DNA from: Kumtagia ephedrae
GTDB taxonomy: Bacteria > Pseudomonadota > Alphaproteobacteria > Rhizobiales > Rhizobiaceae
DNA length: 64,000 bases
Reading direction: 5' to 3'
Assembly (NCBI RefSeq): GCF_003012745.1
Contig: NZ_PXYK01000023.1
Location: 1-64,000 of the forward strand
The stretch's first letter is position 1. Every line of letters starts with the position of its first letter. The notes beneath the pieces were generated by a model that saw nothing but the letters and a program-made list of their open reading frames with translations, did not search any database and was not told the DNA's origin. Shown piece after piece: positions 9,343 through 19,301 of this stretch. The position numbers were made by a program, and so were the translations under genes.

Positions 9343-12300
9343 TCAGATCACCACGAAATCGGCATTGGTGAGTGAGAGACCCGATGTAAGCGTAGCGAAA
9401 TGCACACCGGCTTCGCCTCCCGCACCATCTGCATCGTAGAACAGCCTGCCGGTATCGGCTTCGTAGATGATCCGGTCATTGGATGCCTCCGCCTCTCCGG
9501 TCGCGTTGGTGCGGAAGGCGGAGGCTGCAAAGGTGCCCGTGGTTGCGAGTGCCGTGAAGACGGCATTCTCCAGACGGATCGTATCGTCCGCCACATTGAA
9601 GTCGGTTATCGTATCCACGTTGCCGGCACCAAGCGCCGAGGAGAAGACGAAGTAATCCTTGCCGGCCAGCCCGGTCAGCGTGTCGTTGCCGCCCTTGCCG
9701 TCGAGGATGTTCGACCCGGCGTTGCCTATGATCGACTGGGCGATCTCGTTGCCGGTGAGATCGATGCCGGAGGTGCCGGTCGTGCCGTTCGTTTGCAGGA
9801 TCTCGATATAGACGCCGTTGCCGAGCGCATAGTCCACTGCGGCATTGACCTTGTCGGCATCGCCCTGTGTCGCGGTCTCTACGATGACGTCGCCGGAGTT
9901 GAAGATGCGGTAGGTGTCGTTGCCCCCGAAGCCCCGCAACGTGTCGACTTCGCCCTTGCCGCCATCATGAAGGACGTTGCTGCCGGCATTGCCGATAATC
10001 TCCTGTTTCAGGGCATTGCCGGTGAGATTGATCGCCCCCGTCCCTGTCGAGCCGTTCGTCTGGAGAACCTCCACATGCACGTCGGCCCCGAGCGCATAGC
10101 TCACGGCAGTATTGACCTTGTCGAGGTCTCCCTGTCCGGCCGTTTCAACAATGACGGCGCCGGAATTGAAGATGCGGTAGGTGTCGTTGCCCTCCAGACC
10201 ACGCAATACATCCGCCGCGCCGGCCCCGCCTTCGTGGAACACATTCGCGCCGGCATTGCCGGTGATCTCCTGGCTCAGCGCGTTGCCGGTGAGATCGATC
10301 GCCGTGGTGGCGCCGGCGGCAATGGTGGTCAGCCGCTCGACATGCGCGCCGGCAGTGAGCTTGTATGATGCGCTCGCCGCCACGTGGTCGTCGTCCCCTT
10401 CGCCGGCACCTTCCTGGATCACGTCTCCCATGTCGTCAACGACGTAGGAATCGTCGCCCAGGCCACCGGCGAGGGTATCCCCGCCGGTCCCGCCGTCCAG
10501 TTGGTCGTCGCCGTCCATGCCGCTCAGGGTGTTCGCAGCACTGTTGCCGACCAGCACGTCGCCGAAACCCGAACCGACAATCCGCTCGAATTCGAAGACG
10601 AAGTCACCTTGCGCGTCGCCGCCGGAGCCGATCCCGGTCATGAGATTGACCGACACGCCGGCAGCCGAGTTGCGGTAGGACAGCGTATCCGTGCCGCCGC
10701 CGCCGAACAGGAAGTCGCCCCCCAGCCCACCGTCGATGCCATTGTCTCCCGTATCGCCGACCAGAATGTCGCCGAACGTCGAGCCGACAAGGTTCTCGAC
10801 CGAGTTGAAGGTGTCTCCCGTCGCATCGCCGCCGGAGGAGGCGCCGCCAAGATTGACGCTGACCGCGGACTGGGAATTCGCGTAGCTGGCGGTGTCGATG
10901 CCGTCGCCGCCATTGAGGTTGTCGGCGCCTTCCCCGCCGTCCAGCAGGTCGTCGTCGTCGCCGCCATTCAGCGTGTCGGTGCCGGCGCCGCCGTGCAGCG
11001 CGTCATTTCCGACGAGGCCCGATAGCGTGTTGTTGCCCGAGTTGCCCTTGATGACGTTGGCTTCGCCGTTGCCGGTGCCGTCTGCGTTGGCTGACCCCGT
11101 CAGCGTCAGGTTTTCGATGTTCCCCGCCAGCGTGATCGTGCCGGCGCTCTCGACGGTGTCCGTGCCGCCATCCGCGGCTTCGGTGATGGTGTCGGAAGCG
11201 TCGGCGACGTAGACGTCGTCGCCCTTGCCTCCCTCCAGCGTGTCGGCGCCCAGGCCGCCGGCGAGCGTGTCGTTGCCATCGCCGCCGAGAAGGGTGTCGT
11301 TTCCTTTGCCGCCAGCCACGTTGTCGTTGCCGTCGAGCGCCGAATAGGCGATCGGTCCCGTCGCGTCGGGATTGGTGCTCACATTGTCATTGCCGTTGGA
11401 GAGCGTGACGGTGAGCACGGCGTTAGAGCGATTGTCATATTCGCCGGTCACCGCGCCGCTGATGTCGACGCCGTCGACACTGACGTTGGTCGGACCGTTC
11501 TGCGATTTGTTCGGCTCGCCGATGCGAATACCCGTCGACGTGCCGATGATCGAGCCGCCGACGATGGTGACGCCGTCGAGCGTAGCCGGGTTCGAGTTGT
11601 AAGACGGTGCGTCCGAGCGTGCTTTGATGGCGATCGCAGCGCCATTGAAATGCGGCGAGCCGCTGCCGTTCGAAAGTCCGACATTGGTCAGGGTTGGGTT
11701 CTCGATCCGGATATTGGAATAGTCGCCGTATTTAAGATTCAGCTCGATGCCGGACCCGTCAGCGCCTGGCCCGGAGCCGCCGTAAGTCGGGATCCGGCCG
11801 AACTGGCCGACATCGCTCATGATGATGTCGATGAGTTCGGCATCCTGCAGCCGCTCGACATAGATGCCTTTCCAGGTGAGGTGTTCGAAAGTCGTGCCCT
11901 GAATGAGCACGTCGGAAAATTCGCTGCCAGCCACTGCGTCGAAGGCCAATCCTTCCAGGCTGTGCGATATCTTGCCGCCGATCAGCGAAAAATTGGTCAC
12001 GGCGGAGGCGCTACCGTTGTTGTAGATACCGAAAAGATTGTCGTCGAGCACCAGGCCGGAGAGCGTCAGGCCGTCGCTCGTCGCCAGTCCGACGGCGCTG
12101 CTGTAGCCGGTGATGGTGATATTCTTGATCTCGACATTGTCGCCCGTGACGGTGAAGCCGGAGCCGGCCGCGGTCGTGTAGCTGGTCGCTGTCTTGACCC
12201 AATCCGAAACATAGGCGGAGCCGATATCGTTGTCGGTCTTGAAGGTTCCGGTGAACACGACATCGGCGGCGTTGCCGGTGGCGCTCTCGATGGTCACGTT

Positions 12301-13914
12301 GTCGGCCGCCACCGCGAAGTTGCCGGTATAATTGCCGGAGGCGAGCAGGACCTTGTCGCCCGAGCCGGCCGAAGCCAGCGCATTGGTGAGTTCGGCCGAG
12401 TTGTGCACCAGCCACACGGTTCCGTCGTCGAACTCGGCCTTCTCGACGCCGTTCAGCACATCCGTGCCGCCGGCGCCGGTCGTGGCCTCGAAATGGTCCA
12501 CGTTCCATTTGATGTCGCCGGCCTTGTCCGAGACATGATAGGTATCGACACCCGCCCCGCCGCTGAAGGTGTTGTTTCCCGCCGTGCCGGTGAAATGGTC
12601 GTCTCCCGAGCCCCCCTTGGCGTTTTCGATCGAGGCGAGGCTGGCTGAAATGGAGCCGGTGGCGGAACCCTTGGCGAGATCGATGTTGACCGCGCCGGTC
12701 GCCGCGGAGGCGTCGAACGTATCGGTTCCACCGCGGCCGTCGATCGTGTCAGAACCCGCAGTCGCGTGGAATATATTGTCCGCGCCGTCGCCGAAGAGGC
12801 CATCATTGCCGGCGCTGCCCTTGACGTTTTCGATCCCGCTGATGCCGATGATGCCCGTGGCACTCGAGAAGGCCAGGCCCGAGGAGAGGTCGACGAAAGA
12901 ACCGCCGGAGCCTGCGGCGCTCATGTCGAGCGTGTCGTTGCCATCGCCGCCGTCGATCTTGTCGCCGCCGGCCGATGCGAAGATGTAGTCGTTGCCCGCG
13001 CCGGTGTTGACATTATCCGCGGCGGCTCGCCCGAAATAGGCGTCGTCGGTCGCTCCGCCGATGAAAGTCGTCGCGCCCAGCGGACCGTCGACGTAGAAGG
13101 TGCCGCCGGTGCTGGTATTGCCGGTGGTGCTAAGGTCGACCGTCATGCCGATGGTGACGTTCTTCAGGTTGAGATCGGTGTCGGTGTTGCCGAAGACGTT
13201 GTTTTCGATGCCGCCGATCGTGCTTGAGGTCGGCGTCCCGATCGACAGAGCCGTCCCGGCCAGCCTGAATTCGTTGCCGTCGATGATCACCTTCGTGGGA
13301 TCGAAGGCATCGAGATTGATCGACGTGCGGGTGGATTCGAAGGCATTGCCTTCGACGGTCAGCGCGACGCCGCCGCCGTCCGACCAGATGCCGCGGCCCC
13401 AGGACGCGTCGCCATACTTTCCGCCGTCGCCGCCGATGTAGTTGTCGGCGATGGTGATCGAGCCGCCGGCGATCGGCGGCATCCCGATGGCGCGGTCGTC
13501 GACGCCCGTCGCGCCACCTGCCACATCCGACCAGAAGATCGAGTTCTCGACGACATGCCCGGCGCCATTGGCGATCCAGAGGGTCGGATTCGACGGCCCG
13601 CCGTCAGTGGTGGTCGCGTCGTTGACGAAACGCAGGCCGTCGACGGTCACGGCGTCGGTAGCCGTGATCCTGCTGTTGCCGATGATGGTGGTCTCGCCGG
13701 CGCCCGAGGCTGCGTCGCGGCCTCCGTTGGCTCCGGCAACGCCCGACTGGGCCCCCTGGATCGTCACCGCCTTGTCGATGAGCAGATCCTCATTGTAGGT
13801 CCCTGCGACGACGACGATGGTATCGCCATCCGCGGCATTATTTATCGCAGCCTGGATTGTGTTGTAGACGTTTCCGCTCGCGACGGCATTCGGGTCAACA
13901 GTAAACTCGGCCAC
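9343..13914 (-). CDS. Giant RTX / right-handed beta-helix secreted protein (RTX1)
   Basis: About 1523 residues. GTG 13914 is chosen because AAAGGAGG lies 9 bp upstream; the in-frame extension to 14028 has no such signal. The N-terminus (NVYNTIQAAINNAADGD) opens a pectate-lyase-like right-handed beta-helix, and a second helix-like stretch lies in the middle. The C-terminal half holds nonapeptide calcium-binding repeats (GGDGNDTL, GGAGTDTL) and three long repeats of about 90 residues containing INLTGNA and GNDTYRIFNSG. The last 100 residues (SSALGAGNVDTITDF, NDRIIYEADTG, LTNADFVVI) form a module shared with the RTX genes at 56.1, 60.2 and 63.0 kb. There is no N-terminal signal, so type I secretion is expected; no ABC/MFP secretion genes are in the window. 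It could be a surface adhesin or a polysaccharide-active protein; no catalytic residues identified. Confidence 0.85.
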   Translation of the reverse strand: MAEFTVDPNAVASGNVYNTIQAAINNAADGDTIVVVAGTYNEDLLIDKAVTIQGAQSGVAGANGGRDAASGAGETTIIGNSRITATDAVTVDGLRFVNDATTTDGGPSNPTLWIANGAGHVVENSIFWSDVAGGATGVDDRAIGMPPIAGGSITIADNYIGGDGGKYGDASWGRGIWSDGGGVALTVEGNAFESTRTSINLDAFDPTKVIIDGNEFRLAGTALSIGTPTSSTIGGIENNVFGNTDTDLNLKNVTIGMTVDLSTTGNTSTGGTFYVDGPLGATTFIGGATDDAYFGRAAADNVNTGAGNDYIFASAGGDKIDGGDGNDTLDMSAAGSGGSFVDLSSGLAFSSATGIIGISGIENVKGSAGNDGLFGDGADNIFHATAGSDTIDGRGGTDTFDASAATGAVNIDLAKGSATGSISASLASIENAKGGSGDDHFTGTAGNNTFSGGAGVDTYHVSDKAGDIKWNVDHFEATTGAGGTDVLNGVEKAEFDDGTVWLVHNSAELTNALASAGSGDKVLLASGNYTGNFAVAADNVTIESATGNAADVVFTGTFKTDNDIGSAYVSDWVKTATSYTTAAGSGFTVTGDNVEIKNITITGYSSAVGLATSDGLTLSGLVLDDNLFGIYNNGSASAVTNFSLIGGKISHSLEGLAFDAVAGSEFSDVLIQGTTFEHLTWKGIYVERLQDAELIDIIMSDVGQFGRIPTYGGSGPGADGSGIELNLKYGDYSNIRIENPTLTNVGLSNGSGSPHFNGAAIAIKARSDAPSYNSNPATLDGVTIVGGSIIGTSTGIRIGEPNKSQNGPTNVSVDGVDISGAVTGEYDNRSNAVLTVTLSNGNDNVSTNPDATGPIAYSALDGNDNVAGGKGNDTLLGGDGNDTLAGGLGADTLEGGKGDDVYVADASDTITEAADGGTDTVESAGTITLAGNIENLTLTGSANADGTGNGEANVIKGNSGNNTLSGLVGNDALHGGAGTDTLNGGDDDDLLDGGEGADNLNGGDGIDTASYANSQSAVSVNLGGASSGGDATGDTFNSVENLVGSTFGDILVGDTGDNGIDGGLGGDFLFGGGGTDTLSYRNSAAGVSVNLMTGIGSGGDAQGDFVFEFERIVGSGFGDVLVGNSAANTLSGMDGDDQLDGGTGGDTLAGGLGDDSYVVDDMGDVIQEGAGEGDDDHVAASASYKLTAGAHVERLTTIAAGATTAIDLTGNALSQEITGNAGANVFHEGGAGAADVLRGLEGNDTYRIFNSGAVIVETAGQGDLDKVNTAVSYALGADVHVEVLQTNGSTGTGAINLTGNALKQEIIGNAGSNVLHDGGKGEVDTLRGFGGNDTYRIFNSGDVIVETATQGDADKVNAAVDYALGNGVYIEILQTNGTTGTSGIDLTGNEIAQSIIGNAGSNILDGKGGNDTLTGLAGKDYFVFSSALGAGNVDTITDFNVADDTIRLENAVFTALATTGTFAASAFRTNATGEAEASNDRIIYEADTGRLFYDADGAGGEAGVHFATLTSGLSLTNADFVVI

Positions 13915-14274
13915 GACTAAAGTCCTCCTTTGGGCCGCATCCGGATAGAGCATGGATGCGGCAAACAGCTTCCTGCCTTCGCCAGCTCTCGGCCGACGAA
14001 GCTCAACTACGGCAACACACGTATTCACGCCCGCAAGAACACGTTTATATGTCCTGCGCTGTATGTGCTTTCAGTGGGAGATATTGTTGATACCGGGTGC
14101 CGTGTTTTGCCCGAACATCCGAATATTTTGTGGTTCCCACCCCGCAATGGTTAAAAAATCATCACATGTCGGGAAGCGAAACTACCAGATGGTATACGGC
14201 GTGATGAAAAATACGCTCGTCGGCTGTGCAATCGGCAACAATTTTGGGCTGCAACTTCGGTCGCCGCCGGTAAT
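13915..14274. other. Promoter region of RTX1
   Basis: 360 bp between the LuxR-type gene's stop and the RTX1 start, both on the minus strand. It is less G+C-rich than its surroundings, with A/T blocks near 14105-14165 and 14205-14245. It holds the RTX1 ribosome-binding site at about 13923-13930. No defined promoter or operator could be assigned. Confidence 0.4.
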
Positions 14275-15366
14275 TCATCCAAGCCTGCTCACAAGGGCAG
14301 CAAGCTGCGACTGGCTGTGGACCCCCGATTTTCGAAGAACAGCTTTGAGCTGCTGCCGCACGGTGCCTTCGGCCAGACCAAATGTTTCGGCCATATCTCT
14401 CGGACGGAGCCCGTCCCCAACGCCACGGGCAACGCGTATTTCGGCGAAAGAAAGACCGAAGCGCTTGGACAATTGGTCAGCAACGTTCTGGATCGGAACC
14501 TGCCCGCGCCGGATCATCATCAACCCAGCGACATCGAGGCTGAAATGGCGCAGGGCTGCCGGTGCGCGAAACATTTCGAATACCAGCACCTCACCAGGAC
14601 CTGCGGCGACAACAAGCGGCGGCGGCATGGCCTGGCCGAGTTGCAGATTGCATCCCGCCGAGATCAGATACTGAAGGTCCTTGTCGGAACGCGCCTCGCG
14701 CAGTGTCACCACGCCGCCGGTATGCGTCCCGACGCGCGCGAGCAGTAGTTCTGCGGCAGCGTTTATCTTGATGACGCCGCCGTTCTTGGCGAGCAGAATG
14801 CTACCACGGTCATCTTCGTCGAAATTTGCCACCCAGGTTTCGAGCTTCGGCATCCCTACGAGATAGGCCGATCGCGCCGCTTGCATCAGATCGTTACGGA
14901 GGATCTGCACCGGCGCCAGCAGGGCCGCGTCGGGCGGATCGCTCTTCAGCGGGCGCTGGACCGCGGCGATCCAATCGCGCTCGCCGATCCGCAGATGAAT
15001 GCCGATGAAGATTCCGAGGCCGTGCCGCCTCATCAAGTCAGCGTAGTAGGGATGGGACCTGAGGGTCTCGGGGGACGCGATGTCCAGATCGGTAGCATAG
15101 CCGCGTTCGCGCGCGATCGAGACGCAGGTCTGCCGGAAATCGCGCTTGTGCCAGCCTGCCCCGACATATTCCTGGATGATGCCGGTAAGAGACTCGGAAT
15201 GCACCAGCCAGGGGCCCCTGAGCTCCGGCTCGATAGGGACGAAGCAAGTTCCTATGCCGCCGAACACAGCCGCGAGCTTGTCGCAGACAACGCGCCAAGA
15301 GGATGCGTCGAGAACGGCGGCGTCAAGCGCTCGCCTGAACTCGTCTATCGCTGTCTGCCCCCGCAA
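14275..15366 (-). CDS. LuxR-type helix-turn-helix transcriptional regulator
   Basis: A 363-residue protein. The last 65 residues form a LuxR/GerE-type DNA-binding domain: SKRFGLSFAEIRVARGVGDG, then MAETFGLAEGTVRQQLKAVL and KSGVHSQSQLAALV. The first 290 residues resemble the poorly characterised sensory part of large stand-alone LuxR regulators (autoinducer-like or PAS-like fold). No receiver Asp and no acyl-homoserine-lactone signature was seen. It lies upstream of RTX1 in the same orientation, so it may control that gene; this is inferred from position only. Confidence 0.8.
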   Translation of the reverse strand: MRGQTAIDEFRRALDAAVLDASSWRVVCDKLAAVFGGIGTCFVPIEPELRGPWLVHSESLTGIIQEYVGAGWHKRDFRQTCVSIARERGYATDLDIASPETLRSHPYYADLMRRHGLGIFIGIHLRIGERDWIAAVQRPLKSDPPDAALLAPVQILRNDLMQAARSAYLVGMPKLETWVANFDEDDRGSILLAKNGGVIKINAAAELLLARVGTHTGGVVTLREARSDKDLQYLISAGCNLQLGQAMPPPLVVAAGPGEVLVFEMFRAPAALRHFSLDVAGLMMIRRGQVPIQNVADQLSKRFGLSFAEIRVARGVGDGLRPRDMAETFGLAEGTVRQQLKAVLRKSGVHSQSQLAALVSRLG

Positions 15367-15677
15367 CCGAATACAACTCCGTCGACGGCATCAGAACATA
15401 TGCCGTTCGATCCCCACGCCATCACAACAACCGCCTCTTCGACGATTTGGCGGAAGAACGGCGCCCCCAAAATGCAACCATTGTGCAGAAGGGAATGTTT
15501 GTCATACCCCAAATGGGTTGTTCTCCAGAAGAAATTGGATTCTAGGACGATCGATTGGAGTTTCGCACGCTTATAGAAGGGCTGTTTATGTGGAGGGATT
15601 TTCAGAGGCGACATAGCGCGTTGATCAACCCGTATTTGTGCCGGACAGCTTGCTACTCTTCCTGAACCCGGTCGCAA
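15367..15677. other. Intergenic, LuxR-gene promoter region
   Basis: 311 bp between the end of rtcR and the LuxR-type gene, whose transcription would start here. No gene seen, and no sigma-54 -24/-12 element matching TGGCAC-N5-TTGC was found. Confidence 0.35.
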
Positions 15678-17216
15678 TCATGTGCCAGACCGAACGACAT
15701 GGTCGAACGTCAGGCCGAACCGCAGCAGATACTTGCGCAGGCGGTCGGCATCGTTGCCACTTGTCTTCTGCAGCCGAGAGACGGCGAACAGCTTGCGTCC
15801 GGCCGCGCTGACCGACGCGGACTCGCAGCAGACTTCCAGCACGGCCGCCAGCTGCGCGCGATCGAACGGATCGATGGCTGCCGCTCCGTCTGCGCCCAGA
15901 ACCTCATCGAGGATGGCCTCGCCGACCGGTCTGGCGCCTTGGCCGGAACGCCACTGCCTGGAGAGCCTGGCGATCTCCTCGCGCACCGTCTCCTCGTTGA
16001 TCCGGCCGTGTGGCGCCAGCGTCGCCATTCGTGTCACCGACGCCGACAGGTCACGGAAGTTCGCTCGCCACGAGGCATCCGGTGCCATTGCAAATCTGAG
16101 GTAGAGGTCGCGCGCTTCTTTGTTGAAGGTGGCGTTCATCCCCTCCCGCTCGGAAAAGCGGCGCAGCTCGAAGTCGAGATTGGGCTCGATGTCCTCCTTG
16201 CGATCCTTAAGCGCCGGCAGCTGGAAGGTCCACAGATTGAGGCGTGCGAACAGATCCTCGCGGAACCTTCCCTCGGCGACGTCGATCGAAAGGTCGCGAT
16301 TGGTGCCGGCAAGAAGCTGGAAGTCCGAGACCGCATCCTCGTCGGCGCCAACTGGCAGGAAACGCTTCTCCTCGATAGCGCGCAGGCACATGGCCTGCTC
16401 GTCCAGTCCGAGCTCACCGATCTCGTCGAGGAACAGGACGCCCTTGTCGGCCGATTTCATCAGCCCGGCGCGCGCCGACTGCGCGCCGGTGAAGGCGCCC
16501 TTCACATGGCCGAACAGCGTCGACATCGCCTGGTCGCCACGCAGTGTCGCGCAGTTCACCTCGATGAAGGCGCCGGACACCTGTCGCTGCGCCTTCTTCA
16601 ACTCGTAGATGCGTTTTGCCAGCTGCGACTTGCCGGCGCCGGTCGGGCCTGTGAGCAGCACCGGGGCGCGCGAGCGGATCGCAACCTTCTCGATCTGATC
16701 GATCATCTGGTTGAAGGCCAGGTTGCGCGTGGGGATGCCGGACTTGAGGAAGGACGTAGCCTCGTCGCGCTCGGCCACGAAGCGGGTAGCGATGTCGTCG
16801 TAGCGCGACAGATCGAGGTCGATGATGGAATGGGTGCCAGAATAGTCGTCGCCTTCGCGGCGATCCCTCGGCGGCGAGAGCTGGATCAGCCGCGCTGGAA
16901 TGAAGCGGGCTTCCGTCAGCAGGAACCAGCAGATCTGCGCGACATGCGTGCCGGTGGTGATGTTGACTAGGTAGTCCTCCCGCTCGGGGTCGAAGGCATA
17001 AGCGCGGGCGAAATCGCGCAGGCTCGTATAGACCTCGCTGAAGTCCCAAGGATCGTTCTGCGGAATGATGTGGGGCCTGACCTCCGTGGCCGGAGAGATC
17101 TGTTCAATGTCGCCGACGATTTCGCGGGCAAGACTGAGCGAGTTCGGCCCGTGAATGAGCTTCAGCCGATCGATGAACAGGCCAGGCTGCTGGCAGAGCG
17201 CCACAGTCGGCCGCCA
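15678..17216 (-). pseudogene. rtcR: rtcR, sigma-54 activator of RNA repair genes, N-terminus lost
   Basis: RtcR homology runs in one frame from about 17216 (KWRPTVALCQQPGLFIDRL) to the stop at 15678. The CARF-like sensory domain (WDFSEVYTSLRDFARAY, NITTGTHVAQICWFLL) is followed by a sigma-54 AAA+ domain with Walker A GPTGAGKS, the GAFTGA loop and Walker B LFLDEIGE, then a C-terminal DNA-binding region. RtcR normally starts about 25 residues earlier. Here the sequence becomes an IS630 remnant at about 17220, removing the native start. A GTG at 17204 is in frame and could start a shortened product. The usual rtcBA target operon is not in the window. Function is doubtful because the first strand of the sensory domain is missing. 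Confidence 0.8.
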
Positions 17217-17228
17217 CTTTTTTCATCG

Positions 17229-17548
17229 TTCGCCGCGCCTGGCTGCGTCACGATGTCGCCGGGCTCAAGTCCGGGCACGAGCACCTTGTCGACATAGGTC
17301 TCGAAGGCGGTGCGGTTGATCGGCCCATCGAGCACGAAGGGCGCGGCGATGCCGCGGCTGCGCAGTCCGGCGACGAAGGTGGTCGCCTTCCAGTGGCCAT
17401 GCGGCACGCCCACCCTGAGCCGCTCGCCGCGAGCGCATCGGCCATGCCGCCGCGCCATGTTCGTCGAGGCCCAGGTTTCATCGATGAAGACGAGCCGCTC
17501 CGGGTCGAGATCGAGTTGGCCGTCGAACCAGGCCTGCCGCCGCTTCAC
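17229..17548 (-). pseudogene. IS630 transposase, second frame (truncated)
   Basis: The frame begins KRRQAWFDGQLDLDPERL and contains the first catalytic Asp in VFIDETWASTNM, then GHWKATTFVAGLR and VLVPGLEPGDIV. Normal IS630 proteins continue with a MDNLGSHK motif and a final Glu. Here the sequence changes to unrelated codons right after GDIV and runs into rtcR in another frame, so the DDE active site is incomplete. It joins the first frame at an A7 run (17586-17592). Confidence 0.75.
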
Positions 17549-17931
17549 GATGTCGGGGCGATCCTGCTCGGTGGCATGCTCGGTCTTTTTTTGCGCGTGA
17601 TGGCGTGACGCTTGAAGAAGCGCTGGAGTGATCCGAAGCTGAACACCAGACCCTGTTCCTTCAGTGCCACACGAGCCTCCTCGATCGAACGATCGGCTTC
17701 CGGGCCAAGCGCATCGAGGATGGCCTGCTTGTGGGCGTCGATGCGAGCCGACTTGCGGTCGCCGCCCAGCGCCCTGGGGCGAACGTCACCCTGTTCGCGC
17801 TCCAGAACCTGCCAGCGGCTCACGCTGGCAGCGCTCACACCAAACCGCTCGGCCGCCTCACGATGCGTCGCACCTTCACGCACCGCATCCACCGCACGCT
17901 CCCGAAGATCAACCGACAGAGCTTTCGACAT
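17545..17931 (-). CDS. IS630 transposase, first frame (helix-turn-helix part)
   Basis: A 128-residue N-terminal part of an IS630 transposase: MSKALSVDLRERAVDAVREG, then ATHREAAERFGVSAASVSRW (helix-turn-helix) and a winged-helix region ending FFKRHAITRKK. At the A7 run (T7 on the plus strand, 17586-17592) the sense switches to the frame reading TEHATEQDRPDIVKRRQ, the pattern of programmed frameshifting known in this IS family. The partner frame is truncated, so the element is not autonomous. Confidence 0.75.
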   Translation of the reverse strand: MSKALSVDLRERAVDAVREGATHREAAERFGVSAASVSRWQVLEREQGDVRPRALGGDRKSARIDAHKQAILDALGPEADRSIEEARVALKEQGLVFSFGSLQRFFKRHAITRKKRPSMPPSRIAPTS

Positions 17932-18008
17932 GTCCCCCGGCCTCCATTCCGGCAGACAGCTTGAATCACCTCAGCGCTGATTTGGGAATCCAATTCGATC
18001 AGATCGGG

Positions 18009-18983
18009 TTATGCTCTAGCGGCTCCGTTTTCGCGGCCTGCAGGATCAATGTGCTTGCTGTTTGCTATTCCAATGAATTGGCCACGGGGCGAATGGGAGG
18101 TGGGCTGGGGCCTAGCTTCCAACAAACATTTTGCCATCGAGCGTATGTATCGTGATCTGCTGGCCTCCGCGCGATAACCGAGGAAGAAATTCAACGGCAT
18201 TGTCGGCTTGAAAGGACGGAGCACCAGATCAATGTTCCCCAAGCCTTCGACGGACATCGGGTTTACCAGGCCGACCCCGACCCCCGCGCTAACGATAGAC
18301 AGCAGCGTCATGCACATCGGCGTTTCCGCGGCAACGTTGAATTTGTAGCCCCCCGATTCCATGATGTCCGCCAAGGCTCGCCGCAACCGCGCGGCCGGCG
18401 TGTGCGCGATATACTCGACGTTGTGAAGATCGGCGGGGGTGATGACGTCCTTGCTTGTTAGCTTATGTGTCGGAGACATGGCGCACATGGCCGCATCGCC
18501 CGAAAAGGGCTCGTAAGCGAGCCCTGCGATATCAGTTTCCTTGGGGGCGACGCCAATGTCGACCTGGCTGGTCGCCACGGCCGTCCATACTTCCGCGGTC
18601 GACATCAACTGCGCTGAGACCGCAACATCGGGATGAATCTCACGGAACGCGGTAACCGCGCGCGCAACAACTGCCAATCCGATGCCTGGCATGTTTGCGA
18701 TCCGAACAAGACCGGGTCCGCGTTCGCGAATTTGGGAAGCCGTGTGCTTCAGTACCTCCAGGCCGACAAATGTCCGTTCGACATCGGCGTAAAACAGCTG
18801 GCACTGCGGCGTCGGTTGTAGCCGTCCGCGGGCCCTTTCGAAGAGCTGAAACCCGATCGCTTTCTCAAGCTCGGAGACCAGGCGGCTTACGGCAGGCTGC
18901 GTAACCCCCAGGGCTTCAGCCGCTCGAGTCGCCGAGCCGGATTTCATGATGGCCCGCAGTGCTTCTATCTGACGGATGTTCAT
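18009..18983 (-). CDS. LysR-family transcriptional regulator
   Basis: 324 residues from ATG 18983, where a LysR protein normally starts (MNIRQIEALRAIMKSGSAT). The winged helix-turn-helix is RAAEALGVTQPAVSRLVSEL. The effector domain follows (GPGLVRIANMPGIGLAVV, VDIGVAPKET, SIVSAGVGVGLVNP). It is divergent from paoABC with a 318-bp gap, the standard arrangement for a LysR activator of the neighbouring operon. It therefore probably responds to an aldehyde or related aromatic compound; this is inference from position. The C-terminal 25 residues are poorly conserved in character and end next to the IS630 remnant. Confidence 0.88.
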   Translation of the reverse strand: MNIRQIEALRAIMKSGSATRAAEALGVTQPAVSRLVSELEKAIGFQLFERARGRLQPTPQCQLFYADVERTFVGLEVLKHTASQIRERGPGLVRIANMPGIGLAVVARAVTAFREIHPDVAVSAQLMSTAEVWTAVATSQVDIGVAPKETDIAGLAYEPFSGDAAMCAMSPTHKLTSKDVITPADLHNVEYIAHTPAARLRRALADIMESGGYKFNVAAETPMCMTLLSIVSAGVGVGLVNPMSVEGLGNIDLVLRPFKPTMPLNFFLGYRAEASRSRYIRSMAKCLLEARPQPTSHSPRGQFIGIANSKHIDPAGRENGAARA

Positions 18984-19301
18984 AATCGCCCATAAGGTTT
19001 GGGAATACGGTCGCGTGAATTCTGAACTTGCCTTCCCCCGCGGAAGCAAACAAAACTTCGCGCGACAAGAAGAATTCGTCAATCGAGCAGCGGACCAACC
19101 GATCGAAAGCGCGGTTTGCGCACGCGATTGTGATGGCGTTCGGCCATAGTATAGCTTTCGCCCCTGAGGTTGAGGCAACGCAGGAGTTTTCCATTGGAGA
19201 TAACCGCGAGCCAATCATCTCTGGACGCGGTGCAGCCCTAACACCAGCAGTCCGCGATGCGCCACCCCACTCGGCGTCCGGCAATTTAGAAGGAGGCCCA
19301 C
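18984..19301. promoter_or_regulatory. Divergent LysR / paoABC promoter region
   Basis: 318 bp shared by the LysR gene and paoABC. An AAGGAGG ribosome-binding site at about 19290-19296 serves paoA. The region should contain the LysR-binding T-N11-A motif, but several weak candidates exist and none stands out. Confidence 0.4.

Larger units (their letters stand above)
17225..18005 (-). mobile_element. IS630-family element remnant
   Basis: About 780 bp containing the two overlapping frames of an IS630-type transposase, lacking the C-terminal part with the second and third catalytic residues. It abuts the truncated rtcR on one side. The other boundary is approximate: the sequence 17940-18008 has no coding content and ends at the LysR stop. 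No target duplication was identified, which suggests deletion after insertion. Confidence 0.65.

Noticed and set aside
9400..13920. Several plus-strand frames (322, 213, 332, 153 residues) opposite RTX1
   Set aside because: They are complements of GGxGxD repeats, with no independent start signals.
15699..16970. 423-residue plus-strand frame opposite rtcR
   Set aside because: Antisense shadow of the AAA+ gene; composition is dominated by complement codons and there is no recognisable domain.
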